IMG/VR virus record: IMGVR_UViG_3300042350_002797 | Location: 124,001 to 188,000 of that record | DNA length: 64,000 bases | DNA from: a virus | Direction: 5' to 3' (one strand) | In this document: in pieces, positions 25,643 through 33,682 of the stretch | Layout of the letters: the number at the start of each line of letters is the position of its first letter | Numbering within the stretch: the first letter of the stretch is position 1 | Position numbers and translations under genes: made by a program | The notes under the pieces: model-generated | Database searches by the model: none | Told to the model about the DNA's origin: nothing | The model's input: the letters and a program-made list of their open reading frames with translations, nothing else

Positions 25643-25879
25643 CTATTTAAATCCGCCACCATCCATTTGAACGGTAACAGCCTGTCCTGAGCTTTGTAAC
25701 AGTTTGTTTAATAAAGAGTCATAGTCTTCTAGTAGTTTTGCATTTACTTCTCCTAAACAATAAGCAAGATTTTTAGCTGTTTTAATATCCAATCTGATTT
25801 CTTTTTGTTGTGACAAGTCTGCTGCTTTTACTTGTTGTAAAAATTGTTGTATTGGAAAAGTATTAATCGGATTTGACAT
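25643..25879 (-). CDS. Small conserved-type unknown protein, 78 aa
   Basis: A helical protein with FPIQQFLQQVKAADLSQQKE and NLAYCLGEVNAKLLEDYDSL. Short proteins of this type are common in marine T4-like phages, with no known role. The ATG overlaps the upstream gene by 17 nt. No signal peptide or membrane segment is present. Confidence 0.6.
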   Translation of the reverse strand: MSNPINTFPIQQFLQQVKAADLSQQKEIRLDIKTAKNLAYCLGEVNAKLLEDYDSLLNKLLQSSGQAVTVQMDGGGFK

Positions 25880-26339
25880 TGTTTAATGCTTGCCTCATTT
25901 CTAATTCTGTTTTAAAAGGACCACGGTACTCGTAACGTTCTATTGTTATTAATTTTGGACAAAAACTTTTTACCCACCCTTTTTCAAATTTGATTGTATA
26001 GTATCCTGCACAATACAAACTTTTACTAGATTTGCTTTTTGTGAACAATGGAAGTTTTTTTTGAATATTAAACAACACATTATACGGAGTTGAACTAGAA
26101 GGAAATCCGTAAACTTCCTTTATAGAAGTAGTACTGACTGTAGACTTAATTTTAGTTTCAAAAAACTCCTTACCAAACAATTTTGTTAATTCGTCTTTTT
26201 TAGAAAAATATTTTTCTGTTCCTTTTGAGCTCAACATAAATTTATTATTTTCTTTTTTATGAAGAACACCAATTTTTTCTCCATTTTCTTCTACAATCCA
26301 AAATTTTCCATCTACTATAGGTTTTGCTTTTATATTCAT
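25863..26339 (-). CDS. Conserved-type unknown protein, 158 aa
   Basis: The N-terminal half is a beta-rich domain (KFWIVEENGEKIGVLHKKEN). The C-terminal half carries SLYCAGYYTIKFEKGWVKSF followed by CPKL and YEYRGPFKTELEMRQAL, a pattern shared by hypotheticals in marine T4-like phages. The two cysteines may pair or bind metal. It overlaps the 5'-3' exonuclease gene by 4 nt, so it may be a replication accessory protein, though that is context only. Confidence 0.6.
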   Translation of the reverse strand: MNIKAKPIVDGKFWIVEENGEKIGVLHKKENNKFMLSSKGTEKYFSKKDELTKLFGKEFFETKIKSTVSTTSIKEVYGFPSSSTPYNVLFNIQKKLPLFTKSKSSKSLYCAGYYTIKFEKGWVKSFCPKLITIERYEYRGPFKTELEMRQALNNVKSD

Positions 26340-27334
26340 TGTGTCCTTTCTAATGCATACTTTGCTTGGAATGGTTCTGCGTAGCTCTGAATCGAATCTA
26401 TAATTTTATTCATTTCATACAATTGGCAAAATTTCATCAATCGTATTCCTACTTGGCTTATGTTTTTTGACTCTTTAATTTGGGAATCGATTGTTTCTTG
26501 AATAATACTTTTAATATTTTCAGGTTGATAATTCAAATCAATGAGTCTGCGATTTCTTTCGTAATCGTCAATTACTCGATGCTCGTTACCAGTATGATCA
26601 GTCCAACGTTGCAACATGAGATTGTTCCAGGCATATCCTTTTTTATTTTTGTCTTCGAATGCTTCTTGTAGTCCTACTTTGTTTTTAGTTCCTTTAGTTC
26701 TAACTCCAGGATATGCACTAAACACATTATCGCTAGTATCGCCTCGCATACATTTTTCAAAAAGAATCCATTCTGGGTTAGGCGCAGCTACCTCAGTTTT
26801 AGTCTTTTTATCAATTATTCTTTTACCTTTTTTGTCAAAAATACCTTCGTGTGTAGTCAATGTGTCTGCAACACCGTTATATTGCTTAACATTTGGTGCA
26901 ATGAGTTGATGAAAATCGCTGTCGGTGCTAATAATAACATGATTCTCGTTAGGATGATTTTGAATAAATCCTGCAATTAAATCGTCTGCTTCTAATTGAG
27001 GGTGATGTAACACAGTACAATTTGTTTTTTCTGTAACGAATTCTTTAAATTTATCAAATGTTTCCCAGAACAATTTATCTTCTTCTTGCTCTTTAGCAGT
27101 CATTGCGGCTCTAGTTTCTGCTCGATTAGCCTTATAAGGCGCATAAAAGTCTTTACGCCAGCTACGACCTTCGAGACAGAATACGACATGGCTACCGTTA
27201 AAATCTTGCCAAGCTTTTTTAATGCTATTAAAGGTAATATGTAACGCCATACCAAGTTTAATATCAGCATCACCTCGTACTACATGACGAGCACGAAAAA
27301 ATGTATTAGCAGTATCAACTAGAATATAAGTCAT
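26336..27334 (-). CDS. 5'-3' exonuclease / RNase H (FEN family), 332 aa
   Basis: The acidic residues of the FEN nuclease site are visible: YILVDTANTFFRARH at the N-terminus, APYKANRAETR, LEADDLIAGF (about residue 115) and IISTDSDFHQLI. The protein is close in length to T4 RNase H (305 aa), which removes RNA primers from lagging strands. That role fits a phage which also carries gp43 and gp45 in this window. It overlaps both neighbours by 4 nt. Confidence 0.85.
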   Translation of the reverse strand: MTYILVDTANTFFRARHVVRGDADIKLGMALHITFNSIKKAWQDFNGSHVVFCLEGRSWRKDFYAPYKANRAETRAAMTAKEQEEDKLFWETFDKFKEFVTEKTNCTVLHHPQLEADDLIAGFIQNHPNENHVIISTDSDFHQLIAPNVKQYNGVADTLTTHEGIFDKKGKRIIDKKTKTEVAAPNPEWILFEKCMRGDTSDNVFSAYPGVRTKGTKNKVGLQEAFEDKNKKGYAWNNLMLQRWTDHTGNEHRVIDDYERNRRLIDLNYQPENIKSIIQETIDSQIKESKNISQVGIRLMKFCQLYEMNKIIDSIQSYAEPFQAKYALERTQ

Positions 27335-27780
27335 GAAACTTCTGAACGACCTTTCTCGATAGGAATGACATTAATGTAACCGGCACCGCGGGTAATATCT
27401 TGCCCTTCCTCTGCCAAAATATTACGTGCTAAGTCGCGAAACCAACGATCAACAATTTCTTCTTCTGGATCTCCATCGAATCCATATCCAGCTTGCTTCA
27501 ATTGTACAATAAAATGCTCATTCCAGTCAAGTTCAAAAAAGCCATTTCTAATATTATCTGGATTTACTTTAGTATCTAAAACTGCTACCCAAGGTTCGTT
27601 ATTAGCAGTAGCTCTTTCTTTCGGAGTCATTTTAGCTAATTCTTCTTGCCGCCGAGCTTCCTCTTCTTTGGCTAAAGCTTCGGCTGCACGAACTAGTGCT
27701 TCAGAAGTTTCTTTTTTTGCTCGTTCTCGTTCTTCCTCGAGTTTTTTAATACCTGTTATTTTTTTAATAAAATCTTTCAT
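27331..27780 (-). CDS. Unknown protein with N-terminal coiled coil, 149 aa
   Basis: The ATG at 27780 overlaps the queE stop (TAATG) and is preferred over an ATG 12 nt upstream. Residues 8-55 form a charged coiled coil (KLEEERERAKKETSEALVRA and onward). The C-terminal 90 residues are a compact domain: PWVAVLDTKVNPDNIRNGFF and YGFDGDPEEEIVDRWFRDLA. Related proteins occur next to queuosine-type genes in marine phages. Function unknown. Confidence 0.6.
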   Translation of the reverse strand: MKDFIKKITGIKKLEEERERAKKETSEALVRAAEALAKEEEARRQEELAKMTPKERATANNEPWVAVLDTKVNPDNIRNGFFELDWNEHFIVQLKQAGYGFDGDPEEEIVDRWFRDLARNILAEEGQDITRGAGYINVIPIEKGRSEVS

Positions 27781-28628
27781 TAGGTTCCCCATGCATTTTT
27801 GAATAATGGAACTTGTAGTCTGTCACTGTATCTTAGTCCGTGTTTCATTGCTAATTCTGCAACACGGCGATTATTAAGAGCGTATACATTTTCGATACCC
27901 CCAACAGGCATTAAATAAATGTGCCCGCCAAAATCTTCCTGTTTATAAATTTCGATAACTTCTAATGCTTCGTTGACATCGTCTTCGCTAGCAACTACAA
28001 ATTTTAGATATGTATGTCCTAGCTCTTCATAACTTTTTACAATATCTGGTCGTATAGCATCTTCTCTTCTCTCTCCACTAACACTTAACTTTGGGCTCAC
28101 ACTAAATGTAAGATTATGATAGCCGTGTTTATGTGTCCATTTTTCTAGATATTTTCTAAAATCTTTTGATATTTCTTGAGTACCATTAGTTTCAAATGTG
28201 ATATCTTTCAATTTTTTTAATTTATCGTTATCTAATAAATCAGGATAGCTACGTTGCCACCCTAACAAAGGTTCTCCACCTGTTATAACTAAATGTATTC
28301 CTCTCCATTTATTATCAGGTAATAGATCTATCATTCTATTTGCTATGGCATCCACAGTGAGAACAGGACTTAGATCTTTAAATCTTGGATCCCAACTTGC
28401 ATAACTGTCGCATCCAGTTTCTACAATAGGAAGTTCCTCATATTTGTTGTACAAATGTACTACTTCTGCAATATCATCGTTGGCAGTGCTACGTTCTCCA
28501 GGAGGCATGCCGAACCCAGCACAGGTAAAGTTGCAACCAAATGTGCGTAAGAAAATAGAAGGAACACCCATGAAGCGTCCTTCTCCTTGTATACTATAAA
28601 ATAGTTCTGCTATTTTAATTTTACTCAT
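27780..28628 (-). CDS. queE: 7-carboxy-7-deazaguanine synthase QueE-like radical SAM protein
   Basis: The N-terminus LFYSIQGEGRFMGVPSIFLR is the QueE signature, and VITGGEPLLGW follows. QueE converts 6-carboxytetrahydropterin to 7-carboxy-7-deazaguanine. Only two cysteines of the cluster motif are adjacent (C32 and C36 in GCNFTC); the likely third ligand is C73 in TGCDSYASWD, so an insertion of about 35 residues splits the motif. Together with the folE, queD-like and DpdA-like genes it forms a 7-deazaguanine DNA-modification set. Overlaps of 1 and 4 nt with its neighbours. Confidence 0.88.
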   Translation of the reverse strand: MSKIKIAELFYSIQGEGRFMGVPSIFLRTFGCNFTCAGFGMPPGERSTANDDIAEVVHLYNKYEELPIVETGCDSYASWDPRFKDLSPVLTVDAIANRMIDLLPDNKWRGIHLVITGGEPLLGWQRSYPDLLDNDKLKKLKDITFETNGTQEISKDFRKYLEKWTHKHGYHNLTFSVSPKLSVSGERREDAIRPDIVKSYEELGHTYLKFVVASEDDVNEALEVIEIYKQEDFGGHIYLMPVGGIENVYALNNRRVAELAMKHGLRYSDRLQVPLFKNAWGT

Positions 28629-28912
28629 TGTTTTAGTACCTCCAATGTAGCTATTTTGGCAATTCGCTCTCCAAAGTCATCATCTTTACCAATGATGTAC
28701 ATTTGTGTGTGAGTACGATCTTTCAGTCTATCATGATATCTAAATTCTACAATTTTGCCACCAATAGCATTGTAAATTGTAAAATTAAGAACGGGCTCAC
28801 TACGCATTGAATTACTTTCAACAACAATATCTTGTCCTACAATTTCTCTTCCACTTTCCCATGCTTCTTTAGACCATTCTTTGAATTTTTTCTTAAACCA
28901 TTTTTTAATCAT
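28625..28912 (-). CDS. Unknown protein, 95 aa
   Basis: It starts with a strongly basic, aromatic helix (MIKKWFKKKFKEWSKEAWES) and continues as a small beta domain (NFTIYNAIGGKIVEFRYHD). It resembles short conserved hypotheticals of T4-like marine phages. The start overlaps its upstream neighbour by 8 nt and its end the queE gene by 4 nt. No function is known. Confidence 0.6.
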   Translation of the reverse strand: MIKKWFKKKFKEWSKEAWESGREIVGQDIVVESNSMRSEPVLNFTIYNAIGGKIVEFRYHDRLKDRTHTQMYIIGKDDDFGERIAKIATLEVLKQ

Positions 28913-29126
28913 CTTTCATTCCTTCTAGAAATTCGTCAACTCGACGTTCCGCTTCAACTCTGTCCACAGCCATTAATGTTACAGTTAACATATTATCTTT
29001 GTCAAGTTTAATATCGTAAGGCATTTTTCCATTGAGAACAAACTCGTCAGCCAGAGGCCGAACTACTTTATATTCTTTGAGATTCTTCATTCTGAAAATT
29101 ACATCGTCGACATTATGCTTATTCAT
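28905..29126 (-). CDS. Small unknown protein, 73 aa
   Basis: An alpha/beta protein with YDIKLDKDNMLTVTLMAVDR followed by an acidic C-terminal helix (VDEFLEGMKDD). It is one of a run of four short genes. The start shares a base with the stop of the upstream gene. Function is unknown. Confidence 0.55.
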   Translation of the reverse strand: MNKHNVDDVIFRMKNLKEYKVVRPLADEFVLNGKMPYDIKLDKDNMLTVTLMAVDRVEAERRVDEFLEGMKDD

Positions 29127-29317
29127 TAACTATCTCTTTCCATGGAAGTAATTTCTGTTACTAGAGCAATAACTTGCTCTAAGTTTTGGCAGAGAATTCT
29201 AGCACTTTTATATTCGCCATCTGGATCTCGTCCACTTACGTCTACCATAAATCCGTTATCGTACATGTTAACAGTAAAACTATCCGAAACTTTTTCTAAT
29301 TTATCACTTACATTCAT
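29126..29317 (-). CDS. Small unknown protein, 63 aa
   Basis: A short protein starting MNVSDKLEKVSDSFTVNMYD with a central beta segment. It lies 1 nt from the gene upstream and touches the gene downstream. No motif was recognised; it is kept because it fits the dense minus-strand gene chain. Confidence 0.5.
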   Translation of the reverse strand: MNVSDKLEKVSDSFTVNMYDNGFMVDVSGRDPDGEYKSARILCQNLEQVIALVTEITSMERDS

Positions 29318-29318
29318 T

Positions 29319-29816
29319 TTAATTTTCCTCTTTAAAATCTATTACATCACCATTCTCGTCAGCACAAATAATTTTAACTTTGTTACCGTTTTCATCCTCG
29401 ATAAGAATTGGTCCCCAAATCCACGCCTCACATTCGTTTTGGCTCCATCCTTCTTCGTCTTCCAGTACTTCATATACACTGGATTCTTCAAAACGTTCTT
29501 TTAGTGCTTCTTGTAGTTCCTCGTCCATATCTTCTGGAAACTCTATATCTTCCCAACAGCCGTCCCACATAGTATCAAGTTCGACATTTTCGATATTATT
29601 ATAACAGCAATCGTACATATTGATGCTGTCTTTATTCTTGTCGCCTCCTGGAACATATGTGAATTCGAATTCAGGAGGATTATCATTATTTGTTTCTACA
29701 AAAAAACTACAACCACGGAATCCTGTTTTACGAATAATTGTTTTTCCATCTTTAACATAATGCTCGTGTTCTTCGCATGATTTTTTGTAGTAAGTCGATA
29801 CTTTCCAATTAGCCAT
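29319..29816 (-). CDS. Acidic unknown protein, 165 aa
   Basis: The protein is very acidic, especially in EFPEDMDEELQEALKERFEE and EVLEDEEGWSQNECEAW. It has six or more cysteines (CSFF, YDCCYN, DGCW, NECEAW) in spacings that do not form a clear zinc site. Acidic small phage proteins can be DNA mimics or inhibitors, but this is only suggested by composition. The gene follows folE by 8 nt and is probably transcribed from the same promoter. Confidence 0.6.
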   Translation of the reverse strand: MANWKVSTYYKKSCEEHEHYVKDGKTIIRKTGFRGCSFFVETNNDNPPEFEFTYVPGGDKNKDSINMYDCCYNNIENVELDTMWDGCWEDIEFPEDMDEELQEALKERFEESSVYEVLEDEEGWSQNECEAWIWGPILIEDENGNKVKIICADENGDVIDFKEEN

Positions 29817-29824
29817 GATTTTCC

Positions 29825-30601
29825 TTATCTAGGAGCAAAGTCCTGTTGTAGTTTAATGTTGTCAAAGAATTCTTTTTTAGTTCCTTGATCATCTTTAAAA
29901 GCACCTTTTAATACTGTAGTCTGTGTAAGACTGCTATGTGCCATAATTCCGCGATTTTCACAGCAGCCATGTGTGGCTTGTATGTAAACACCTACATCTT
30001 TGGCATCGGTCGCCTTCATAATCTCTCTAGCAATGTCATTAGCTAATTCTTCTTGTAAAGTGCCACGGCGAGCACACCACTGAGCAATACGAGTATACTT
30101 ACTGAGACCGATAAGTTTATTAGCGGCGATAATACCGATATAAGCAACACCAGATACAGGTTGGTGATGGTGACTACACATACTACGAAGTTCACTGCGA
30201 ACAACAAGCATGCCTTCGTACCGATCTGTGCTGTCATTAGGAAATGCTGTGCAATCTGGTGCCAGTTCGTATCTACCCGCCATAATTTCATTGTAATACA
30301 TCTTAGCTAGTCGTCTTGCTGTTCCTTGACTGTTAGGATCGGTTTCTCGATCAATTAATAGTGCATCCAATACATGTTCGAATGCCACAGTAGCTTCGTC
30401 AATTAACTGTTGTCGAGTTGAGTCTGCGTAGATGTATTCACTAATATTGTCGCCTGCCCAGAATCTTTTACCATCTCGCTTCATTTTAAAACGAAGTTGA
30501 TCGCTTACTTTGCCTTCTGAGTAGCCACCATTTCCAGCCATTGCGTCTACTCCTGATTCGTGAATATCATCGTTACTTACATACATTTTGTTATAAACCA
30601 T
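29825..30601 (-). CDS. folE: GTP cyclohydrolase I (FolE-like), 258 aa
   Basis: MCSHHHQPVSGVAYIGII (about residues 141-158) holds the zinc and substrate residues (C142, H144) of GTP cyclohydrolase I, and THGCCENRG supplies the second zinc cysteine. The enzyme makes dihydroneopterin triphosphate, the first intermediate of both folate and 7-deazaguanine synthesis. With the queD-like and queE genes, the deazaguanine route is the likely purpose. A consensus-type sigma70 promoter sits just upstream at 30620-30648. Codon use looks less AT-biased than in flanking genes. Confidence 0.92.
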   Translation of the reverse strand: MVYNKMYVSNDDIHESGVDAMAGNGGYSEGKVSDQLRFKMKRDGKRFWAGDNISEYIYADSTRQQLIDEATVAFEHVLDALLIDRETDPNSQGTARRLAKMYYNEIMAGRYELAPDCTAFPNDSTDRYEGMLVVRSELRSMCSHHHQPVSGVAYIGIIAANKLIGLSKYTRIAQWCARRGTLQEELANDIAREIMKATDAKDVGVYIQATHGCCENRGIMAHSSLTQTTVLKGAFKDDQGTKKEFFDNIKLQQDFAPR

Positions 30602-30619
30602 AAGTTGTCCTTTCTTGCT

Positions 30620-30648
30620 ATTTTATTATATTATTTAGGTTTTGTCAA
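30620..30648 (-). promoter_or_regulatory. Sigma70-type promoter (TTGACA-N17-TAAAAT)
   Basis: On the minus strand TTGACA (30643-30648) and TAAAAT (30620-30625) are 17 nt apart. The -35 box lies in the last codons of the sugar dehydrogenase gene and the transcript would start about 12 nt before folE. GAAAGGA provides a Shine-Dalgarno. Confidence 0.75.
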
Positions 30649-31428
30649 TCGCAAAAGAGTATTTTTCTTTACTGCGGCACCTAATGTATTTAGGTTTATG
30701 CCACGGTCTTCAGAATATTTTAGTAGTGCTTCTGTATCTTTAGGAAAACAGGCACCGCCAAAACCATAGTATCCATCTGGACCAGGCACTTGAGTATGAC
30801 TATCGCCTATACGTCGATCCATTCTTATTAGGTAGGCAAGGTGTTTCCAATCATAATTATGAGTGTTTGCTAGTTGATTTAATTCATTCATAAAAACAAC
30901 TTTAGTTGCTAGGAATGTATTAATAGAATATTTTACAAATGCCGCTTCGCCTATACCACAATATTCTACGTGTTTAATACCTGGTTGTATTTCTTTTAAA
31001 ATACGTGCTGTGTCACGTTGATAGGCTACCACAGAACCACCTATAATAACCCATTCTGTATTACCAAAATCTGTAACACTAGATTCTGCCCGTAAGAATT
31101 CAGGAACATATACTAAATTAGGTAATTTTTTATTCCATAATTCGTAAAAATCCGGAGGAGCAGTGACTTTGCTAATAATAGTGCCGTTATATCCTTCTAG
31201 ATTTTTTAAAACTTCTTCTACTATACTGGTATCGCAATATCCATTGGTGCCTTGCGGACTAGGAACACAAACAAATACACTAGAACATTCTTTTTTAATT
31301 TGATTGTAAGTAGCTGTATAACCTTTAGCAGGATCTAAAATTATAGGTTCGAAAGATGTTATCAAGTTTTGAGTTATAGCTTCGCCTACGTACCCGTGCC
31401 CAATAATGCCAATTTTTTCATAAATCAT
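30631..31428 (-). CDS. UDP-glucose/GDP-mannose dehydrogenase-like protein, 265 aa
   Basis: The Rossmann motif is KIGIIGHGYVGEA (residues 5-17). Middle-domain signatures are present: VPEFLRAESSV, and YGFGGACFPKDTEALL with the catalytic cysteine near residue 228. Family members oxidise a nucleotide sugar to the uronic acid in two NAD-dependent steps. At 265 aa it lacks the C-terminal UDP-binding domain of full-length enzymes (about 390-450 aa), so donor binding must differ or activity is altered. It may feed the glycosyltransferase at 34032-35126. Confidence 0.8.
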   Translation of the reverse strand: MIYEKIGIIGHGYVGEAITQNLITSFEPIILDPAKGYTATYNQIKKECSSVFVCVPSPQGTNGYCDTSIVEEVLKNLEGYNGTIISKVTAPPDFYELWNKKLPNLVYVPEFLRAESSVTDFGNTEWVIIGGSVVAYQRDTARILKEIQPGIKHVEYCGIGEAAFVKYSINTFLATKVVFMNELNQLANTHNYDWKHLAYLIRMDRRIGDSHTQVPGPDGYYGFGGACFPKDTEALLKYSEDRGINLNTLGAAVKKNTLLRLTKPK

Positions 31429-31640
31429 AAGTATTCACTTAATAATATTGTACATAAGCGATAATCGTTTTCTGTTTTAAATCTAAAAATTAAATGCATG
31501 GTAGACGACGCAGTAATGTAACGGTGTCCTGGCAATCCAAACACTTCCAACACCTTAACACAGATCTCATTCCACGGCATATCATCTTTTTTCCAATCGA
31601 TCCAAATATTGAACGAAGTATCTGACATGTCTTTAGACAT
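31425..31640 (-). CDS. Small unknown protein, 71 aa
   Basis: The ATG at 31640 overlaps the upstream stop by one base (TAATG), which decides the start. The protein reads MSKDMSDTSFNIWIDWKKDD and later EVFGLPGHRYITASSTMHLI. It is a small alpha/beta protein, and similar hypotheticals occur in marine T4-like phages. It overlaps the sugar dehydrogenase gene by 4 nt. Function unknown. Confidence 0.6.
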   Translation of the reverse strand: MSKDMSDTSFNIWIDWKKDDMPWNEICVKVLEVFGLPGHRYITASSTMHLIFRFKTENDYRLCTILLSEYL

Positions 31641-31813
31641 TATTCGACAAGTTCCATTTCCTCTATCATAGGATAATAGATCCAATTCATTTTTTCTTTT
31701 AATTCTTCGCACATAGCCTGAGCAGCTTCTTCTGCACGTTCTTTAGTATAATAGAGTCTTTCCATAGCTCTGTCGCCCTCAGTATTTGTAGCCGATGCAA
31801 GGTAAACTATCAT
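31640..31813 (-). CDS. Small unknown protein, 57 aa
   Basis: This short gene fills the space between two others, with a 4-nt ATGA overlap upstream and a TAATG junction downstream. It starts MIVYLASATNTEGDRAMERL and continues as an acidic helix with YYTKERAEEAAQAMCEEL. The perfect fit to both junctions is the main evidence that it is real. Function unknown. Confidence 0.65.
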   Translation of the reverse strand: MIVYLASATNTEGDRAMERLYYTKERAEEAAQAMCEELKEKMNWIYYPMIEEMELVE

Positions 31814-32181
31814 TTTCTATAATTCCCTTTATCCGGAATGACATGTCTAACTCCTCCTCTTGGATCTTCCATATCGCCTTTGCGTCGAGGTATCATATGC
31901 ACATGCGGATACATTACTGTTTGGCCAGCTGCTTCTCCAACATTTTGGCCGATGTTAAAAGCATCCCACCTTTCAGCTTCAACACCTTCGTGTCCGAACT
32001 TGTAGGCTGCTTTGTAGCATTCCCAGAGATTGTTCCAGTTTTCTTCGGTAGGCACAAATAACAAATGCCCTGGGGTAACTGCGTAAGCGTCTCTAAAGAC
32101 CCAGAAGTCTTTAGTTCTGTATTCAATTTCTGTCCACGGTGCTCTTTTTTCATTTAAGGCCTTTTCAATATCTGTCAGCAT
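31810..32181 (-). CDS. HIT-family protein, 123 aa
   Basis: GQTVMYPHVHMIPRRKGD near residue 88 is a histidine-triad motif, with Tyr in place of the first of the three histidines. AVTPGHLLFVPT is also typical of HIT hydrolases, which cleave nucleotide conjugates such as AMP-lysine or dinucleoside polyphosphates. The two histidines around the nucleophile position are kept, so activity is possible. It overlaps neighbours by 4 and 17 nt. Role in infection unknown. Confidence 0.75.
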   Translation of the reverse strand: MLTDIEKALNEKRAPWTEIEYRTKDFWVFRDAYAVTPGHLLFVPTEENWNNLWECYKAAYKFGHEGVEAERWDAFNIGQNVGEAAGQTVMYPHVHMIPRRKGDMEDPRGGVRHVIPDKGNYRK

Positions 32182-32545
32182 ACTCGTTCCAAACCATATT
32201 CATTAATGTAGAATAATTATCCCAGGCCTTTTTAACAGCAGGATTATTATTTCTTGCTTTAATCTCAATCATTTCTTTACGCTTCATATGATTGATGTAA
32301 TCTTGATCTCCACGAGATTTAACAATTACGTCATTCATTCTTTGATCAATTTCGGCTAAGGCATGAAAGTTATCTTTAGGTATTAGAATATCATAACACT
32401 CTAACTCTTCTGTAGCAAAATAAAAATCATGTGCATCCTGATAAGTGCTAACCTGTGGTGGTTTAGCCTTTCTAATAGTGCGTGAACTATGACGTAATTG
32501 AATATCCCAATTACAGCAGAAACGATCTAGTTCTTTATTATCCAC
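32165..32545 (-). CDS. Unknown protein, 126 aa
   Basis: A GTG at 32545 with GGGAGG about 10 nt upstream gives a short overlap with the phosphoribosyltransferase gene; an ATG at 32572 is the alternative and adds nine residues. The sequence is basic and helical (RHSSRTIRKAKPPQVSTYQD, AVKKAWDNYSTLMNMVWNEY) with two cysteines near the start. No domain was recognised. It is coupled to the HIT gene by a 17-nt overlap. Confidence 0.55.
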   Translation of the reverse strand: MDNKELDRFCCNWDIQLRHSSRTIRKAKPPQVSTYQDAHDFYFATEELECYDILIPKDNFHALAEIDQRMNDVIVKSRGDQDYINHMKRKEMIEIKARNNNPAVKKAWDNYSTLMNMVWNEYADRY

Positions 32546-33113
32546 GCCAAAATTCCTCCCAGGGATAGACAATCCAACAGTCTTCTTCGGCTTTGTTAAT
32601 TTCTATAGTTGAATAATCTACTTCTTCTTTGCTAGCAAGATTATTATGAATCACGGCAAATCTTACGTTGTTATGAAAGATATTTTTCCAAGCATGATTA
32701 TTTGGAAGGCATCCACTGGGCCAGTCTTTTTTAATCCAGGCAATAGTAGCACCGGTATCGTTAATGTCATCTACTATCAAAATCTTTTTACGTAGATCTC
32801 GATTAGTAGGATCGTGACGTACAGGCAATCCAGTAATCTCAAAATGCTCATACCCTCGATCATTCATAGGAACATATCCAAAAGCATCTTCGGCCATGCC
32901 TAAGTCGCTCACACACTCGCCACCGTCACGTAAACTGACCTGTAATGGTCGCATAGGAATATCGAGGTATTGACTAAGCATTACAGCAGGAACAGCACCA
33001 CCGCGTGTGATTCCTACAATGTAATCTGGACGCCAGTTATCTTTTTGTAATTGCCTAGCAATTTCGATAACACTGCCTTGAATATCCGACCAAGTTACAT
33101 GTATTTTTTTCAT
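32538..33113 (-). CDS. Phosphoribosyltransferase, 191 aa
   Basis: The PRPP-binding loop is KKILIVDDINDTGATIAWIK, and YIVGITRGGAVPAVMLSQYL is the second family block. This is the type I phosphoribosyltransferase fold, closest in appearance to xanthine/hypoxanthine-guanine enzymes. It could salvage purines or act on a base precursor of the modification pathway. The ATG at 33113 forms an ATGA overlap with the gene before it and is preferred over one 27 nt upstream. Confidence 0.85.
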   Translation of the reverse strand: MKKIHVTWSDIQGSVIEIARQLQKDNWRPDYIVGITRGGAVPAVMLSQYLDIPMRPLQVSLRDGGECVSDLGMAEDAFGYVPMNDRGYEHFEITGLPVRHDPTNRDLRKKILIVDDINDTGATIAWIKKDWPSGCLPNNHAWKNIFHNNVRFAVIHNNLASKEEVDYSTIEINKAEEDCWIVYPWEEFWRG

Positions 33114-33322
33114 CTTACACCATTTGCTAAGGTTGTCCAAAGTTTAGAGACTTCTTCTTGATTTAGAAAGAAATCGTATGTACTAGAATTGGTTAATTCG
33201 CCTTTGTCGTTATACTGTTCCCCAGTAAACATAAGATGTTTAAGTCCGTCTGGTTTCATACAGTCATTAACTTTTAAACGAAGCTTCCAAGCCGGTTGAT
33301 CTGTTATTAGTTGTTCAATCAT
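33110..33322 (-). CDS. Small unknown protein, 70 aa
   Basis: The ATG at 33322 makes an ATGA overlap with the upstream stop, which decides the start. The sequence MIEQLITDQPAWKLRLKVND, then YNDKGELTNSSTYDFFLNQE, suggests a small beta protein. No family was recognised. It is coupled to the phosphoribosyltransferase gene by 4 nt. Confidence 0.6.
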   Translation of the reverse strand: MIEQLITDQPAWKLRLKVNDCMKPDGLKHLMFTGEQYNDKGELTNSSTYDFFLNQEEVSKLWTTLANGVR

Positions 33323-33681
33323 TTTGAGTCCTTTAAAGTTTCCCAAGTTTTATATTCTGCTAACGCTTTGTTGTATTCATCATTAATTTTCTTAAGCTTT
33401 GAATACTTCTCCTCCATTATAGCATCTCTTGTAGGAATGTTCAACATAGTTTCTATTCGTTTTAATCTTTCGTGCAGATCGTCACCATTCCATTCTATCT
33501 TGCCGTTAATTTTAATACTGGGATTACTACTATTCGGAATTTCCATAACAGGTTTTCCGTTATTGTTTCCAAATTGAGTAGTTGGATGAATTGTATTGGA
33601 CCATACTGCACTGCCACCAGACCCACTAGGGCTTACATAAATTTGACCAGTAGTTGTAGCAGGTATAGTAAACGTTGTCAT
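33319..33681 (-). CDS. Conserved-type virion-associated protein, 120 aa
   Basis: The ATG at 33681 lies 1 nt after the upstream stop. The N-terminal half is Gly/Ser/Thr-rich beta sequence (IPATTTGQIYVSPSGSGGSA); the C-terminal half is a coiled coil with HERLKRIETMLNIPTRDAIM and EEKYSKLKKINDEYNKALAEY. This C-terminal pattern recurs in marine T4-like phages in proteins annotated as structural or hypothetical. Its presence among metabolic genes is notable. Function is inferred weakly. Confidence 0.6.
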   Translation of the reverse strand: MTTFTIPATTTGQIYVSPSGSGGSAVWSNTIHPTTQFGNNNGKPVMEIPNSSNPSIKINGKIEWNGDDLHERLKRIETMLNIPTRDAIMEEKYSKLKKINDEYNKALAEYKTWETLKDSK

Positions 33682-33682
33682 A

